Part shown: positions 26,056 through 34,267 of the stretch, piece by piece
Position numbering within the stretch: the first letter of the stretch is position 1
Layout of the letters: each line of letters opens with the position of its first letter
Assembly (NCBI GenBank): GCA_947488235.1
Contig: CANLAQ010000002.1
Coordinates: forward strand, 38,190 to 102,189
Source: Flavobacteriales bacterium
GTDB taxonomy: Bacteria; Bacteroidota; Bacteroidia; Flavobacteriales_D; Crocinitomicaceae
DNA length: 64,000 nucleotides
Direction of reading: 5' to 3'
Program-made: the position numbers and the translations under genes
Notes under the pieces: model-generated
The model's input: the letters and a program-made list of their open reading frames with translations, nothing else
Told to the model about the DNA's origin: nothing
Database searches by the model: none

Positions 26056-28452
26056 ATGAATTACACTTTTCGACTTTTATTTTGTCTTGTTCTTGGTACT
26101 TTACCATTCTTTTTTACTGCTCAAAAAATTGGCGACTCCGCGCCATTATTATCTGAAAATAAAGAAAAAGAATTTCTATTAAAGGATACAACGCAGTGGA
26201 GAGAAATCATTGAACAACGAACAGAAACAGGCGCATTTTATAAGAATTATAAAGGCGACACAAAGTCAGTTTTCAATAAAAAGCCAATTCATTATAAAGA
26301 TTCTTCAGGAAACTGGCAGCAAATCAACTCAGTTTTAGCACTAGAATCTAATGGAATTTGGTCAGCTCCCGCACAACAAAACCCCTGTTATTTATTTCCA
26401 TTGGGAGCTGTTGGAATTAATAATATAGTATTGGGAGCGGAAATTAAAGAAAATGAAAAAAGTTGTTCAGGCTTATTATTAATGGATGGCAATCATGCAA
26501 GCATCAACTATAATGCTAACTTAAGCAGAGAAATTCAGTTTTATGAGAATGCGATTAAAAGTAATTATATACTTCAAGCTCCTCCTGTAATTACTGAGGA
26601 TTATTATATCATAGAAGAATCTATATCGCTTCCAAAAGGCAGCTTTTTTACTTATGAATTTAATATGCAAGCTTTTGATACCATTACCACTAGGGGTATA
26701 AACGGCGGCTTATTTATTGATGGATTTAATTTTGGGGACATTATTTTTCTTTCTGAAGAGGGAAAAGATATCGCAAGAATAGTCCAACCCTTATATTACG
26801 ACCAAAGTAAAATACAAGTTCCCGGAACGCACCGGATTATTGAAAGAGAAACAGGATGGTATATTCAAACAGCTGTTCCAAATTCATGGCTGCATGCGCA
26901 GGAACGGGTTTACCCAGTTGTTATTGACCCCTTACTTAATGGTCCTATGTCTACTTGGGCAGGGGGATATATGAACTCTTGTCTTACCCCAACTTATAAT
27001 ATAGATAGTTTGCAAGTTACAATTCCCGCAGGCGTTACCGTAACAGGATTATATGTTTCATCAAGTTTTTATGCCGATCCATTTTCCGGAGCAACGATGA
27101 ATAAGGGTTCGATGTATTTCAGCACTACATGCGGAAGTTCTCAAATTTTCACAGTAACTGGAGCTACCGCAACTTTAGCAGGCACGGCATATTTGGATAG
27201 TTTTAACATGTTGTCACCTTTGATTTGTTGTTATCCAGAATCTTGTTCAAGCACTAATATTTATGTTCGTTTTCACCTTGGAAGAACCACTTACGGTACA
27301 GGATGTAATCTCACCTATATTCGATATGATCCATTCACCACACTTTGGCCATTTCAAGTAATCGTTTATGGGAAAACTCCAGAAAGTTATGGAAATGAGT
27401 GGTATGTCCCTCAAACCCCAATTTGTTCGAATGTTTGTACCGTTCCCGCAACTGCGTATGTTAGATTTGGTGTGGCCCCTTACACTTTTTCACATGCATG
27501 GAGTTCCGGCTCTTTCACGGCGGGGGTTAATACGGGCTGTAGTGTAGGCTCTACCAATCATTACTTTGATTTAGAAATTCCAAATTGCCCTAATTACTGT
27601 GATTCTAATTTCACTAGTTTAAGCATTCCACCACCACTTATTGTTGATGCCTGTGGAAATAGTGTTGTTGGTATTCCGTTTGCAACTGTCCCAATCAAAC
27701 CCGCAACAAATGTTGATATTGTTTATGATTCTGTCATTTGCGCTGGGGAAACATATACCGTTTCTTTAAATTCGTGTTTGTCAGGCGGCACTGTAAATTA
27801 TTGGGGGGATAATATGTCGGGACAAGGTTCTTTTTCTGCTCAATTTAATCCTAGTACAAGTCCTGATTCATTGACTTATTATGCTTATGCCTATGGAAAT
27901 GGTTGTACTTCAGACACCAGTATCATTAATGTAGTAGTTCATCCAAATCCTATCGCTTCTTTTCAAATAAATCCGGCCATGGCAATAGTTTCTTTGCCAA
28001 TTGCCTTTAACAGTACCTCAACAAGTCCAGCCTCTCAGATTACTGCTTGGAATTGGTATTTGAATGATACGCTAGCCAATACCTCAATTTCTTGGGGCGA
28101 GACCATCAATACTACCGGAGTCTATCCTCTCTGTTTAATTGTACAAGATGAATTTGCTTGTGTAGATACTGCGTGTTCAACATTAATTGTAGCTCCCGCT
28201 GAGGTGCACATTCCAAATGTAATCACTCCCAATTCAGATGGAATTAATGATAATCTAGCCTTCGAATACCTAGATTTTTATCCAGACAATCATTTAAAGA
28301 TATTTAATCGATGGGGGAATTTAATCTTCGAACAAAATAATTATCAAAATAATTGGGACGGAGGAGATTGTTTAGACGGCACCTATTTTTTCCTATTAGA
28401 GATCGTAGATAAAGATGTTGTTTACAGTGGATTTATCCAAATCGTACATTAA
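26056..28452 (+). CDS. Exported T9SS type B protein with PKD domain and gliding-type C-terminus
   Basis: A 798-residue surface or secreted protein. A signal peptide occupies residues 1 to about 22 (hydrophobic core, cleavage near FTA-QK). The middle is a Cys-, Ser- and Thr-rich beta region of unknown fold (about 280-625). A PKD-like domain follows at about 640-715 (ASFQINP... ITAWNWYLNDT). The end has the CHU_C/gliding-motility-associated type: VITPNSDGINDNLAFEYLDF, LKIFNRWGNLIFEQNNYQNNWDG and a final beta segment. In relatives this C-terminus directs export by the type IX system and attachment to the cell surface. It is a single-gene unit, convergent with pth 2 nt away. Confidence 0.85.
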   Translation: MNYTFRLLFCLVLGTLPFFFTAQKIGDSAPLLSENKEKEFLLKDTTQWREIIEQRTETGAFYKNYKGDTKSVFNKKPIHYKDSSGNWQQINSVLALESNGIWSAPAQQNPCYLFPLGAVGINNIVLGAEIKENEKSCSGLLLMDGNHASINYNANLSREIQFYENAIKSNYILQAPPVITEDYYIIEESISLPKGSFFTYEFNMQAFDTITTRGINGGLFIDGFNFGDIIFLSEEGKDIARIVQPLYYDQSKIQVPGTHRIIERETGWYIQTAVPNSWLHAQERVYPVVIDPLLNGPMSTWAGGYMNSCLTPTYNIDSLQVTIPAGVTVTGLYVSSSFYADPFSGATMNKGSMYFSTTCGSSQIFTVTGATATLAGTAYLDSFNMLSPLICCYPESCSSTNIYVRFHLGRTTYGTGCNLTYIRYDPFTTLWPFQVIVYGKTPESYGNEWYVPQTPICSNVCTVPATAYVRFGVAPYTFSHAWSSGSFTAGVNTGCSVGSTNHYFDLEIPNCPNYCDSNFTSLSIPPPLIVDACGNSVVGIPFATVPIKPATNVDIVYDSVICAGETYTVSLNSCLSGGTVNYWGDNMSGQGSFSAQFNPSTSPDSLTYYAYAYGNGCTSDTSIINVVVHPNPIASFQINPAMAIVSLPIAFNSTSTSPASQITAWNWYLNDTLANTSISWGETINTTGVYPLCLIVQDEFACVDTACSTLIVAPAEVHIPNVITPNSDGINDNLAFEYLDFYPDNHLKIFNRWGNLIFEQNNYQNNWDGGDCLDGTYFFLLEIVDKDVVYSGFIQIVH

Positions 28453-28454
28453 TC

Positions 28455-29018
28455 TTATTTTCCGTTCCACTGTGTCATGGTGAGTTGAACCCCAATGGCA
28501 CAGAAACTTAAGATAAAAGATTTCGCCGTTTCAATTCTTTCAGGCAAGGATAAAGACTCTTCTTTCCCCCATTTATTAAGCACATAATCGCTTTGTTTTC
28601 CTTTTGAAAAATCACTTCCAATACCGAATCTAAGTCGCGTATATTGGTTGGTATTCAGAGTAGCTTGAATGTCTTTTAATCCATTATGACCACCATCACT
28701 TCCATTACTCTTCATTCTTAGTTTACCGAATGGCAGCGCTAAGTCATCTGTAACGACTAATATGTTTTCTATTAAAACATTTTCTTTTTGCATCCAATAG
28801 TTCACTGCTTTACCAGATAAATTCATGAAGGTAATGGGTTTTATAAGGACTAAAGTTTTGCCCTTATATTTTGCATGTGCTACAAAAGCAGTACGGTCTA
28901 AGGAGAAGTCTACTTTTAATTCTTTAGCAAGTTCATCCAAAACATTAAATCCAATATTGTGTCTAGTGTTTTCGTATTCACTACCTGGATTTCCCAAACC
29001 AATTATGAGGTACTTCAT
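28455..29018 (-). CDS. pth: Peptidyl-tRNA hydrolase
   Basis: Releases tRNA from prematurely dropped peptidyl-tRNA. The 187-residue protein begins KYLIIGLGNPGSEYENTRHN with the catalytic histidine at residue 20. TFMNLSGKAV supplies the conserved Asn, DDLALPFG the catalytic Asp, and SDGGHNGL the second histidine/asparagine motif. ATG at 29018, full length. The upstream same-strand GNAT-like gene ends 17 nt away. Confidence 0.96.
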   Translation of the reverse strand: MKYLIIGLGNPGSEYENTRHNIGFNVLDELAKELKVDFSLDRTAFVAHAKYKGKTLVLIKPITFMNLSGKAVNYWMQKENVLIENILVVTDDLALPFGKLRMKSNGSDGGHNGLKDIQATLNTNQYTRLRFGIGSDFSKGKQSDYVLNKWGKEESLSLPERIETAKSFILSFCAIGVQLTMTQWNGK

Positions 29019-29035
29019 AGTATAAAATTACTCAA

Positions 29036-30034
29036 TCAAATTAAATCAAAGCCATTCACAAAAATCAATTCCTTTTCTTTTATTTCTTGGCCTAAAGATT
29101 TTTGAACCAAAGCAAGAGGATTATTCCCCAATAGGAGGTTTAACAAACCCCAATTAACTTGGGTTTTAGCTGCTTGATAAACGAGCTGATTTTCATCAGT
29201 CCACCAAATAATGGAATTACAAGCATAATGATTTAGGGCAGCATTAAATAATTCAGTAAGTAGGGCTGGATTATTTCTATCTATCCAAACAATGTCAGGA
29301 ACCAAAAACGAAAACATTTTAGGATTAATAATTTTTTTTAATAGAGGAATATAGGGCAGTATCTTTGGAATTAATTTTCCATATTTCCCAGGAAAGCGTT
29401 CTATTTCCCATGTGGCCTTATTGAATTTTGCAAAGGCTATAATTTCGTCATGTTCATCGTATACTGCTCCGAAGGGACCTTGACAAATATGTGTATCGGT
29501 ATACCCAAACTGCCCTCCATAAGTGGTTTCTGCAGCGTCTTTAATTTCCTTCCAATCTTCAATTAAGCGAAATCTTTTGCTTCTTTTCGGAAAAAACCTA
29601 CTATAAGCCTGTGTAGTAAGTAAACTTTTAATTTCCAGTCCAAAAGTCTCCGCCATATTCAAACTTCTTTTGTTTTTAGGATCAATATAGGCATAAAGCA
29701 GTCCATTTTTATTAAGACAAGTTTCAAAAAATTGATGAATTTCGTTCTTGATGGGAGAATTTACTTTTGATTTTTTTAATGAATTACCTGAACTTTGAAA
29801 AAGGGAGTCAAAAGTAAAATAGCGTAGATAAAAACCGAAGGCTCTTTCACAAAAAGTAACATTACCAATTAATTTGTGATTTCTAAAGAGCAAAAGAGAA
29901 AGCGGATTATCGGCAAGTAAAGCCTGTTTTTTAATGTCCAAATGCTTATAAACAGCTCCATTGGTCCCGAGACTTGTTTTCTCTAGTAAAGAAATTAGTT
30001 CCTCAGAAATATACCGTTCTGTTTTAAGTTCCAT
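29036..30034 (-). CDS. GNAT-like acyltransferase domain protein, function unknown
   Basis: A 332-residue protein from ATG 30034. The N-terminal half has features of a GNAT N-acyltransferase fold: LIGNVTFCERAFGFYLRYFTFD, then LLYAYIDPKNKRSLNMAETFGLE, which resembles the strand-Asn-x-x-Ser-helix segment of that fold. The second half may be another such domain (GAVYDEHDEIIAFAKFNKATWEIERFPG). No catalytic residues can be named with confidence. TTG at 30043 is an alternative start. It lies between pth and the tRNA-Ser locus. Confidence 0.55.
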   Translation of the reverse strand: MELKTERYISEELISLLEKTSLGTNGAVYKHLDIKKQALLADNPLSLLLFRNHKLIGNVTFCERAFGFYLRYFTFDSLFQSSGNSLKKSKVNSPIKNEIHQFFETCLNKNGLLYAYIDPKNKRSLNMAETFGLEIKSLLTTQAYSRFFPKRSKRFRLIEDWKEIKDAAETTYGGQFGYTDTHICQGPFGAVYDEHDEIIAFAKFNKATWEIERFPGKYGKLIPKILPYIPLLKKIINPKMFSFLVPDIVWIDRNNPALLTELFNAALNHYACNSIIWWTDENQLVYQAAKTQVNWGLLNLLLGNNPLALVQKSLGQEIKEKELIFVNGFDLI

Positions 30035-30133
30035 TAACAACAAAGTTAATTTCTTTACTTGTTATTCCTATTATTCATTGGGAGCTACTTAATAAAGTAA
30101 AAAAGCACTAACTTAGCGCTCTTAAAAATAAGA

Positions 30134-30221
30134 GGAGAGGTGGCAGAGTGGCTGAACGCGCACGCTTGGAAAGCGTGTTTACGGTAACGTAACGGGGGTT
30201 CGAATCCCCCTCTCTCCGCCA
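30134..30221 (+). tRNA. tRNA-Ser (anticodon GGA)
   Basis: Acceptor stem GGAGAGG (30134-30140) pairs with TCTCTCC (30211-30217), with one G-T pair. The anticodon loop is CTTGGAAAG, with anticodon GGA flanked by a CACGC/GCGTG stem. The long variable arm typical of tRNA-Ser is TTTACGGTAACGTAAC. The T arm is GGGGGTTCGAATCCCCC. Discriminator G, and the CCA end is encoded (30219-30221). Confidence 0.97.
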
Positions 30222-30233
30222 AAATAATTAAAG

Positions 30234-30260
30234 CCAAGCATTTATGCTTGGTTTTTTTTT
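30234..30260 (+). terminator. Intrinsic terminator after tRNA-Ser
   Basis: CCAAGCA (30234-30240), loop TTTA, TGCTTGG (30245-30251), then nine T residues. A classic Rho-independent terminator 13 nt after the tRNA. Confidence 0.9.
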
Positions 30261-30274
30261 GAAACAAACCTAAA

Positions 30275-30314
30275 GCTTGCTTTAAGGTGAAGTTGAACAA
30301 AAAAAGCCAGCCGT
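30275..30314. repeat. 40-bp direct repeat, copy 1
   Basis: Begins GCTTGCTTTAAGGTGAAGTT and runs through GAAC, seven A residues and GCCAGCCGT. Copy 2 lies exactly 500 bp away at 30775 and differs by one extra A and a G-to-A change. This copy forms half of a terminator hairpin; copy 2 does not. Confidence 0.85.
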
Positions 30315-30333
30315 CGCAAAGCGGCATGGCTTT
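30299..30333 (-). terminator. Minus-strand terminator hairpin in the non-coding segment
   Basis: AAAGCCAGCCG (30303-30313) pairs with CGGCATGGCTTT (30322-30333) with one bulged A and an 8-nt loop. On the minus strand the stem ends in a run of seven T. It could end transcripts coming from ansA, although it lies about 490 bp from the ansA stop. Confidence 0.6.
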
Positions 30334-30774
30334 AATTATTATGAAGCTAACCCCCTCCCGGGATCACGCGTCCATTCAGACGCGTAATCCTCGCTTGCTT
30401 TATGGTGCTTATTTCTTTACTTTTTTTGAGCTAAAAAAAAAGAGCTGACTGTGCAATGCACCTTACTTCGATGGACAAGTATTCTTCTCAACCATGAGTA
30501 AGTTCGAAGTATTTTCAATCCCCACCAAATTTGGATGCTAGCGATTGATCTTTCAGATAATCTTAGCATATACCAAATTCAGCGGGTTTCAAAAACCACC
30601 TATTGCAAGGTCTAAACTAGAAAGTTATTATTATTTTCTTTTTAGTTGGCGCATTTTTTTTAATCAAGAATAGCGCATTGAAAGACGGGTACCATGGCTT
30701 TCGGCTACGCTCAATCCACTTTTAAAGCTCATCGAGCGAAGTCGAGATGTGCGGAAAAAAAGTAGAGAGAACTG

Positions 30775-30815
30775 GCTTGCTTTAAGGTGAAGTTGAACAA
30801 AAAAAAGCCAACCGT
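30775..30815. repeat. 40-bp direct repeat, copy 2
   Basis: Matches copy 1 from GCTTGC through CCGT, with eight instead of seven A residues and GCCAACCGT instead of GCCAGCCGT. It ends 6 nt from the ansA stop codon and lacks the second stem arm that makes copy 1 a terminator. Confidence 0.85.
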
Positions 30816-30821
30816 ATCCTT

Positions 30822-31847
30822 CTATAAACTCATTTCTCCAACAATATTCTTCTGAAGGATTTCGATTCTTTCTGAATGACTTTCATATCTTCCCAGTACA
30901 TACATCAATTTTGCTAGCGCCGCCTCTGTGGTCATGTCTTTTCCGCTAAGCACTCCAATTTTTTCAAAAAAGGAGCTGGTCTGATACTGACCTTGTCGCA
31001 CCGAACCAGAAGAACATTGCGTCACATTTAGAATAATTCCCCCCTCGGCGATATAGTTGCTAATTAAATCAATCATATCTTGATTATTGGGAGCGTTACC
31101 AGCGCCGAATGTTTCTAATACAATCCCTTTAAACTGATGGATGTTAAACAGGAATTCATATTGTTTAAAAGGAATACTCGGATATATTTTTAATAATCCT
31201 ATTCGTGTTTCTAAATTTTTATAAACTTGAAGCACTTCATTTTTTTCAATATTTTGATGCTCAAGTTGGTATTCAATGGTAACCCCAGCAATAGCCAACG
31301 GGGGATAATTCGGCGAGGAAAACGCCTCAAATTGATTGGCAGAAATTTTCGTGCAACGATTTCCTCTATAAAGTGAATACTCAAAGTAGATGGCAACTTC
31401 TTGAACAGTTGCCGAACCATCCGTGTTTTTTGCTGCAGCAATTTCAACCGCCGTAATTAAGTTCTCTTTGCCATCTGTACGAATAGTTCCTATGGGTAAT
31501 TGTGACCCCGTAAGGATAATGGGTTTATTTAATCCTTGTAACATAAAGCTTAAAGCAGAGGCTGTATAAGCCATGGTGTCTGATCCATGGAGTACAACAA
31601 AGCCATCATAAGTTTCATAATTATCATTGATAATGTCTACCAATTGTTTCCAATGTGCGTTGGTCATATCTGAAGAATCGATAGCTTTTTCAAAACTAAT
31701 GCTGCTTAAATCTACATGAAGCCTTTCCAATTCTGGAATGTGATCAAACACATAATTAAAATCGAGACTTTTGAGTTCCCCAGTTCTGAGATCCTTAATC
31801 ATTCCAATGGTGCCACCCGTGTAGATGAGCAATATTTTAGCTTTCAT
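30822..31847 (-). CDS. ansA: L-asparaginase, type I (cytoplasmic)
   Basis: Hydrolyses L-asparagine to aspartate and ammonia. The 341-residue protein has the two catalytic threonine motifs: IYTGGTIGM at about 8-16 and VLHGSDTMAYTASALSFML at about 86-104. There is no signal peptide, which fits the cytoplasmic type I group. It lies 1 nt downstream of tatD on the minus strand, in a galE-tatD-ansA run. Glutaminase side activity cannot be judged from sequence. Confidence 0.93.
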   Translation of the reverse strand: MKAKILLIYTGGTIGMIKDLRTGELKSLDFNYVFDHIPELERLHVDLSSISFEKAIDSSDMTNAHWKQLVDIINDNYETYDGFVVLHGSDTMAYTASALSFMLQGLNKPIILTGSQLPIGTIRTDGKENLITAVEIAAAKNTDGSATVQEVAIYFEYSLYRGNRCTKISANQFEAFSSPNYPPLAIAGVTIEYQLEHQNIEKNEVLQVYKNLETRIGLLKIYPSIPFKQYEFLFNIHQFKGIVLETFGAGNAPNNQDMIDLISNYIAEGGIILNVTQCSSGSVRQGQYQTSSFFEKIGVLSGKDMTTEAALAKLMYVLGRYESHSERIEILQKNIVGEMSL

Positions 31848-31848
31848 A

Positions 31849-32634
31849 TTAAAATCGATTTAATTGAAAAAGTTCTTCCGCATTTTGAGTGCTTATTCGA
31901 GCAATTTCCTCTAAAGGAACCTGATAGAGATCTACTAATTTATAAGCAACCTCTAACATATAAGCAGATTCATTTCTTTTGCCTCTGAATGGAACAGGGG
32001 GTAAATAAGGGGCGTCTGTTTCTAAAACCAAATCATTTAAATCGGCAGCTTCTACCAGCGTTGATCCTAGATTTGTGTTTTTGTAGGTAAGTACACCGCC
32101 AATTCCTAATAAAAACCCACCATAACTTTTTATATGTTGCACCTGCTCTTTATTTCCAGTAAAACAATGAAATACCCCCCTGAGCTTAGCATCATTTTCT
32201 TTATCTAATATTTCGAAGATTTCATTAAAGGCATCGCGCGCGTGAATAGCAATGGGTAAGTCAAGTTTTTTAGCCCATTGAATCTGTTTAATAAAGGCGG
32301 TTTTTTGTTCCTCAATGTAAGTTTTATCCCAATAAAGATCCATGCCGATTTCTCCAATGGCACAAAATCTAAGAGGATCGGCAAATAAATAATTTTCAAT
32401 TTTTTCTAACTGTTGCTCCCAATCCTCTTTTACATAGGCGGGATGTAAACCCATCATAGGGATACAATTTGAATACTTTTCTTGAATGGCTAACATAGGC
32501 TCAACGCTCTCCACATCAATATTGGGCATTAATATTTTGGCGATACCTGCTTCTTTTGCACTAGAAATAGTTGCGTCTAAATCACCTAGAAAAGCTTCAT
32601 CATAGGTGTGAGCATGTGTATCTATAAATTGCAT
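31849..32634 (-). CDS. tatD: TatD family metal-dependent deoxyribonuclease
   Basis: TIM-barrel hydrolase of the TatD family (3'-5' DNA exonuclease in characterised members). Metal ligands are visible: DTHAHTYDE (residues 4-12), GEIGMDLYW, AIHARDAFNE, VFHCFTG and LETDAPYLPP. It has 261 residues. It sits between galE (adjacent) and ansA, probably one transcript. Confidence 0.93.
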   Translation of the reverse strand: MQFIDTHAHTYDEAFLGDLDATISSAKEAGIAKILMPNIDVESVEPMLAIQEKYSNCIPMMGLHPAYVKEDWEQQLEKIENYLFADPLRFCAIGEIGMDLYWDKTYIEEQKTAFIKQIQWAKKLDLPIAIHARDAFNEIFEILDKENDAKLRGVFHCFTGNKEQVQHIKSYGGFLLGIGGVLTYKNTNLGSTLVEAADLNDLVLETDAPYLPPVPFRGKRNESAYMLEVAYKLVDLYQVPLEEIARISTQNAEELFQLNRF

Positions 32635-33663
32635 TTAGAGTTCTTTCTGTTTATTGGAGATTTCCCAATTCCATGCGTCTTTTATAGCATCTTTATAGGA
32701 AAATTGTGCTTGCCAGTTTAATATTGATTTCGCAAGATCTACATTTGCGTATATTTCTATTACATCACCAGTTCTCCTTGGAGCAAATTCCCATGGAAGT
32801 TTTGTGCCACTAATTTCTTCAAAGGCATCAATCATTTGCAGGACGCTAGTACCTTTCCCGGTACCGACATTAATATATTCACAAGATGTTATTGAATTAT
32901 TTCCCAATGCCTCGACTGCTTTAATGTGCGCGTCCGCCAAATCCATCACATGAATATAATCTCTTATACAAGTCCCATCTATTGTGGGATAGTCATTCCC
33001 AAAAACTAATAATTTACTATGTTTCCCAATTCCAGTTTGTGTAATAAAGGGTAATAAATTATTTGGTTTCCCAATAGGCAATTCACCTATTAAACCACTA
33101 GGATGTGCACCAATTGGATTAAAATAACGCAAGCAAATAACTTTAAAACTACTATTTGCTTTAGCATAATCAGATATAATTTGCTCGGCCATCCATTTGG
33201 TATATCCGTATGGTGAAGTTGGGAGTTGCTTTGGAGTTTTTTCGTTTACTTCTTTTACTGAATCTGGTTCTCCATAAACGGTACAAGAGGAAGAAAACAC
33301 CAATTCATGAACCTCAAATAATTCCATGCACTCAATAATATTCAGTAACCCGATAAGGTTGTTTTGATAATATTTCAAAGGTTCTAGAACAGATTCACCC
33401 ACAGCTTTAAAGGCAGCGAAATGAATGACAGCATTAATTTGATGCTGCGCAAAAATTTCTTTTAATGCTGGTTTATCACAGATGTCTAAATTGAAAAACA
33501 AGGGTTCGAAACCAATTAATTTATTTAAATCTTGAATTACGCTCGGTTTGCTATTGCGGAAATCATCAACAATAATTGGACTGTAACCGCTCTTTACTAA
33601 TGCATTAACGGTATGTGCGCCAATATACCCGGCCCCACCCGTTATTAAAACCTTTTTAGACAT
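32635..33663 (-). CDS. galE: UDP-glucose 4-epimerase
   Basis: Extended SDR that interconverts UDP-glucose and UDP-galactose (or the N-acetyl forms) for surface polysaccharide. The NAD motif is GGAGYIGAHTV (9-19). SSSCTVYG and YGYTKWMAE provide Ser and the YxxxK pair, and RYFNPIGAH and RDYIHVMDLADAH are typical of GalE. It has 342 residues. Its promoter -7 box ends 4 nt before the ATG, so the mRNA is predicted to be nearly leaderless. Confidence 0.94.
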   Translation of the reverse strand: MSKKVLITGGAGYIGAHTVNALVKSGYSPIIVDDFRNSKPSVIQDLNKLIGFEPLFFNLDICDKPALKEIFAQHQINAVIHFAAFKAVGESVLEPLKYYQNNLIGLLNIIECMELFEVHELVFSSSCTVYGEPDSVKEVNEKTPKQLPTSPYGYTKWMAEQIISDYAKANSSFKVICLRYFNPIGAHPSGLIGELPIGKPNNLLPFITQTGIGKHSKLLVFGNDYPTIDGTCIRDYIHVMDLADAHIKAVEALGNNSITSCEYINVGTGKGTSVLQMIDAFEEISGTKLPWEFAPRRTGDVIEIYANVDLAKSILNWQAQFSYKDAIKDAWNWEISNKQKEL

Positions 33664-33667
33664 GCCT

Positions 33668-33675
33668 CAAAGGTA
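33668..33675 (-). promoter_or_regulatory. -7 box of galE promoter, predicted leaderless
   Basis: The minus strand reads TACCTTTG, ending 4 nt before the galE ATG. A TTG 24 nt upstream could be the -33 element at slightly long spacing. On the plus strand TAATTTTG at 33689-33696 is a candidate -7 box for the divergent DUF2141 gene. Confidence 0.45.
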
Positions 33676-33735
33676 GCAGAAAATCAATTAATTTTGTACC
33701 AATAAAAAGGACTAACATTATTTAGAACTGTTATA

Positions 33736-34149
33736 ATGAAATATATCTTACTTCTAATTATTTCTTTTGCTATCAATAAGGATCATCCGGCAGTTAATTT
33801 AACTGTTCAAACTTCGGGTTTTTCTTCTAGTCAAGGAAGTGTTTACATTGCTGTATATCGCGAAAAAGATGAATTCCCAGTTTTTGGCAAGCAATTCAAA
33901 GGAAAAATTGTTGCCATTGATGGAAAAACAACAAAAGTTGTTTTTAATGATTTGCCCACAGGGAAATATGCCATTGCTGCCTATCATGATAAGAATAATA
34001 ATAAAAAACTAGATAAAAATCAATTGGGAATTCCACAAGAAAATTATGGCTTCTCCAACAATGCTCGTCGAACCTTTAGCGCACCTAGTTTTGAGGAGGC
34101 GTCTTTTATGGTGAGCACCCACAAGACTATTAATATTAACTTAAAATAG
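33736..34149 (+). CDS. DUF2141 domain exported protein
   Basis: A 137-residue protein with a short N-terminal hydrophobic segment (YILLLIISFAI) that could be a signal peptide. It is followed by the DUF2141 pattern: QGSVYIAVYREKDEFP, LPTGKYAIAAYHDKNNNKKLDKNQLGIPQENYGFSNNA and SFEEASFMV. The Asp/Asn-rich loop DKNNNKKLD resembles a calcium-binding loop. The family is exported and of unknown function. It stands alone between galE and the large exported protein. Confidence 0.82.
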   Translation: MKYILLLIISFAINKDHPAVNLTVQTSGFSSSQGSVYIAVYREKDEFPVFGKQFKGKIVAIDGKTTKVVFNDLPTGKYAIAAYHDKNNNKKLDKNQLGIPQENYGFSNNARRTFSAPSFEEASFMVSTHKTININLK

Positions 34150-34267
34150 TCATTTTCAGGTTATTAAAATTTAACATGGAATAAATATAAACCACAAAAA
34201 TTTAATAGTAAAGAAACAAGGAATCTTAATATAACGAGGAATTTTGTACAACCAAAATTTCTGTTTT

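Larger units (their letters stand above)
30261..30821. other. Non-coding, hairpin-rich segment beside tRNA-Ser
   Basis: About 560 bp without a credible gene. It contains a 40-bp direct repeat at each end (30275 and 30775, exactly 500 bp apart) and a degenerate third copy of the first 15 bp at 30392-30406. There is a 12-bp inverted repeat with one mismatch (GGATCACGCGTC at 30361-30372 with GACGCGTAATCC at 30379-30390). An imperfect 17-bp inverted repeat (30699-30715 with 30731-30747) contains the motif GAGCGAAGTCGAGA; similar strings recur in Bacteroidota genomes as far as I recall. No integrase, transposase or terminal inverted repeats were found. It could be a decayed insertion, a small structured RNA, or both. 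Confidence 0.5.

Noticed and set aside
30085-30327. 80-residue minus-strand ORF across the tRNA-Ser gene (contains AERGGFEPPLRYRKH)
   Set aside because: It is the antisense translation of the tRNA and its terminator, a well-known spurious ORF type next to tRNA-Ser genes.
30134-30821. tRNA-Ser locus considered as a prophage or integrative-element attachment site
   Set aside because: No integrase, no duplicated tRNA 3' end and no phage genes. The 40-bp repeats do not match the tRNA sequence, so only a decayed or non-coding insertion is suggested.
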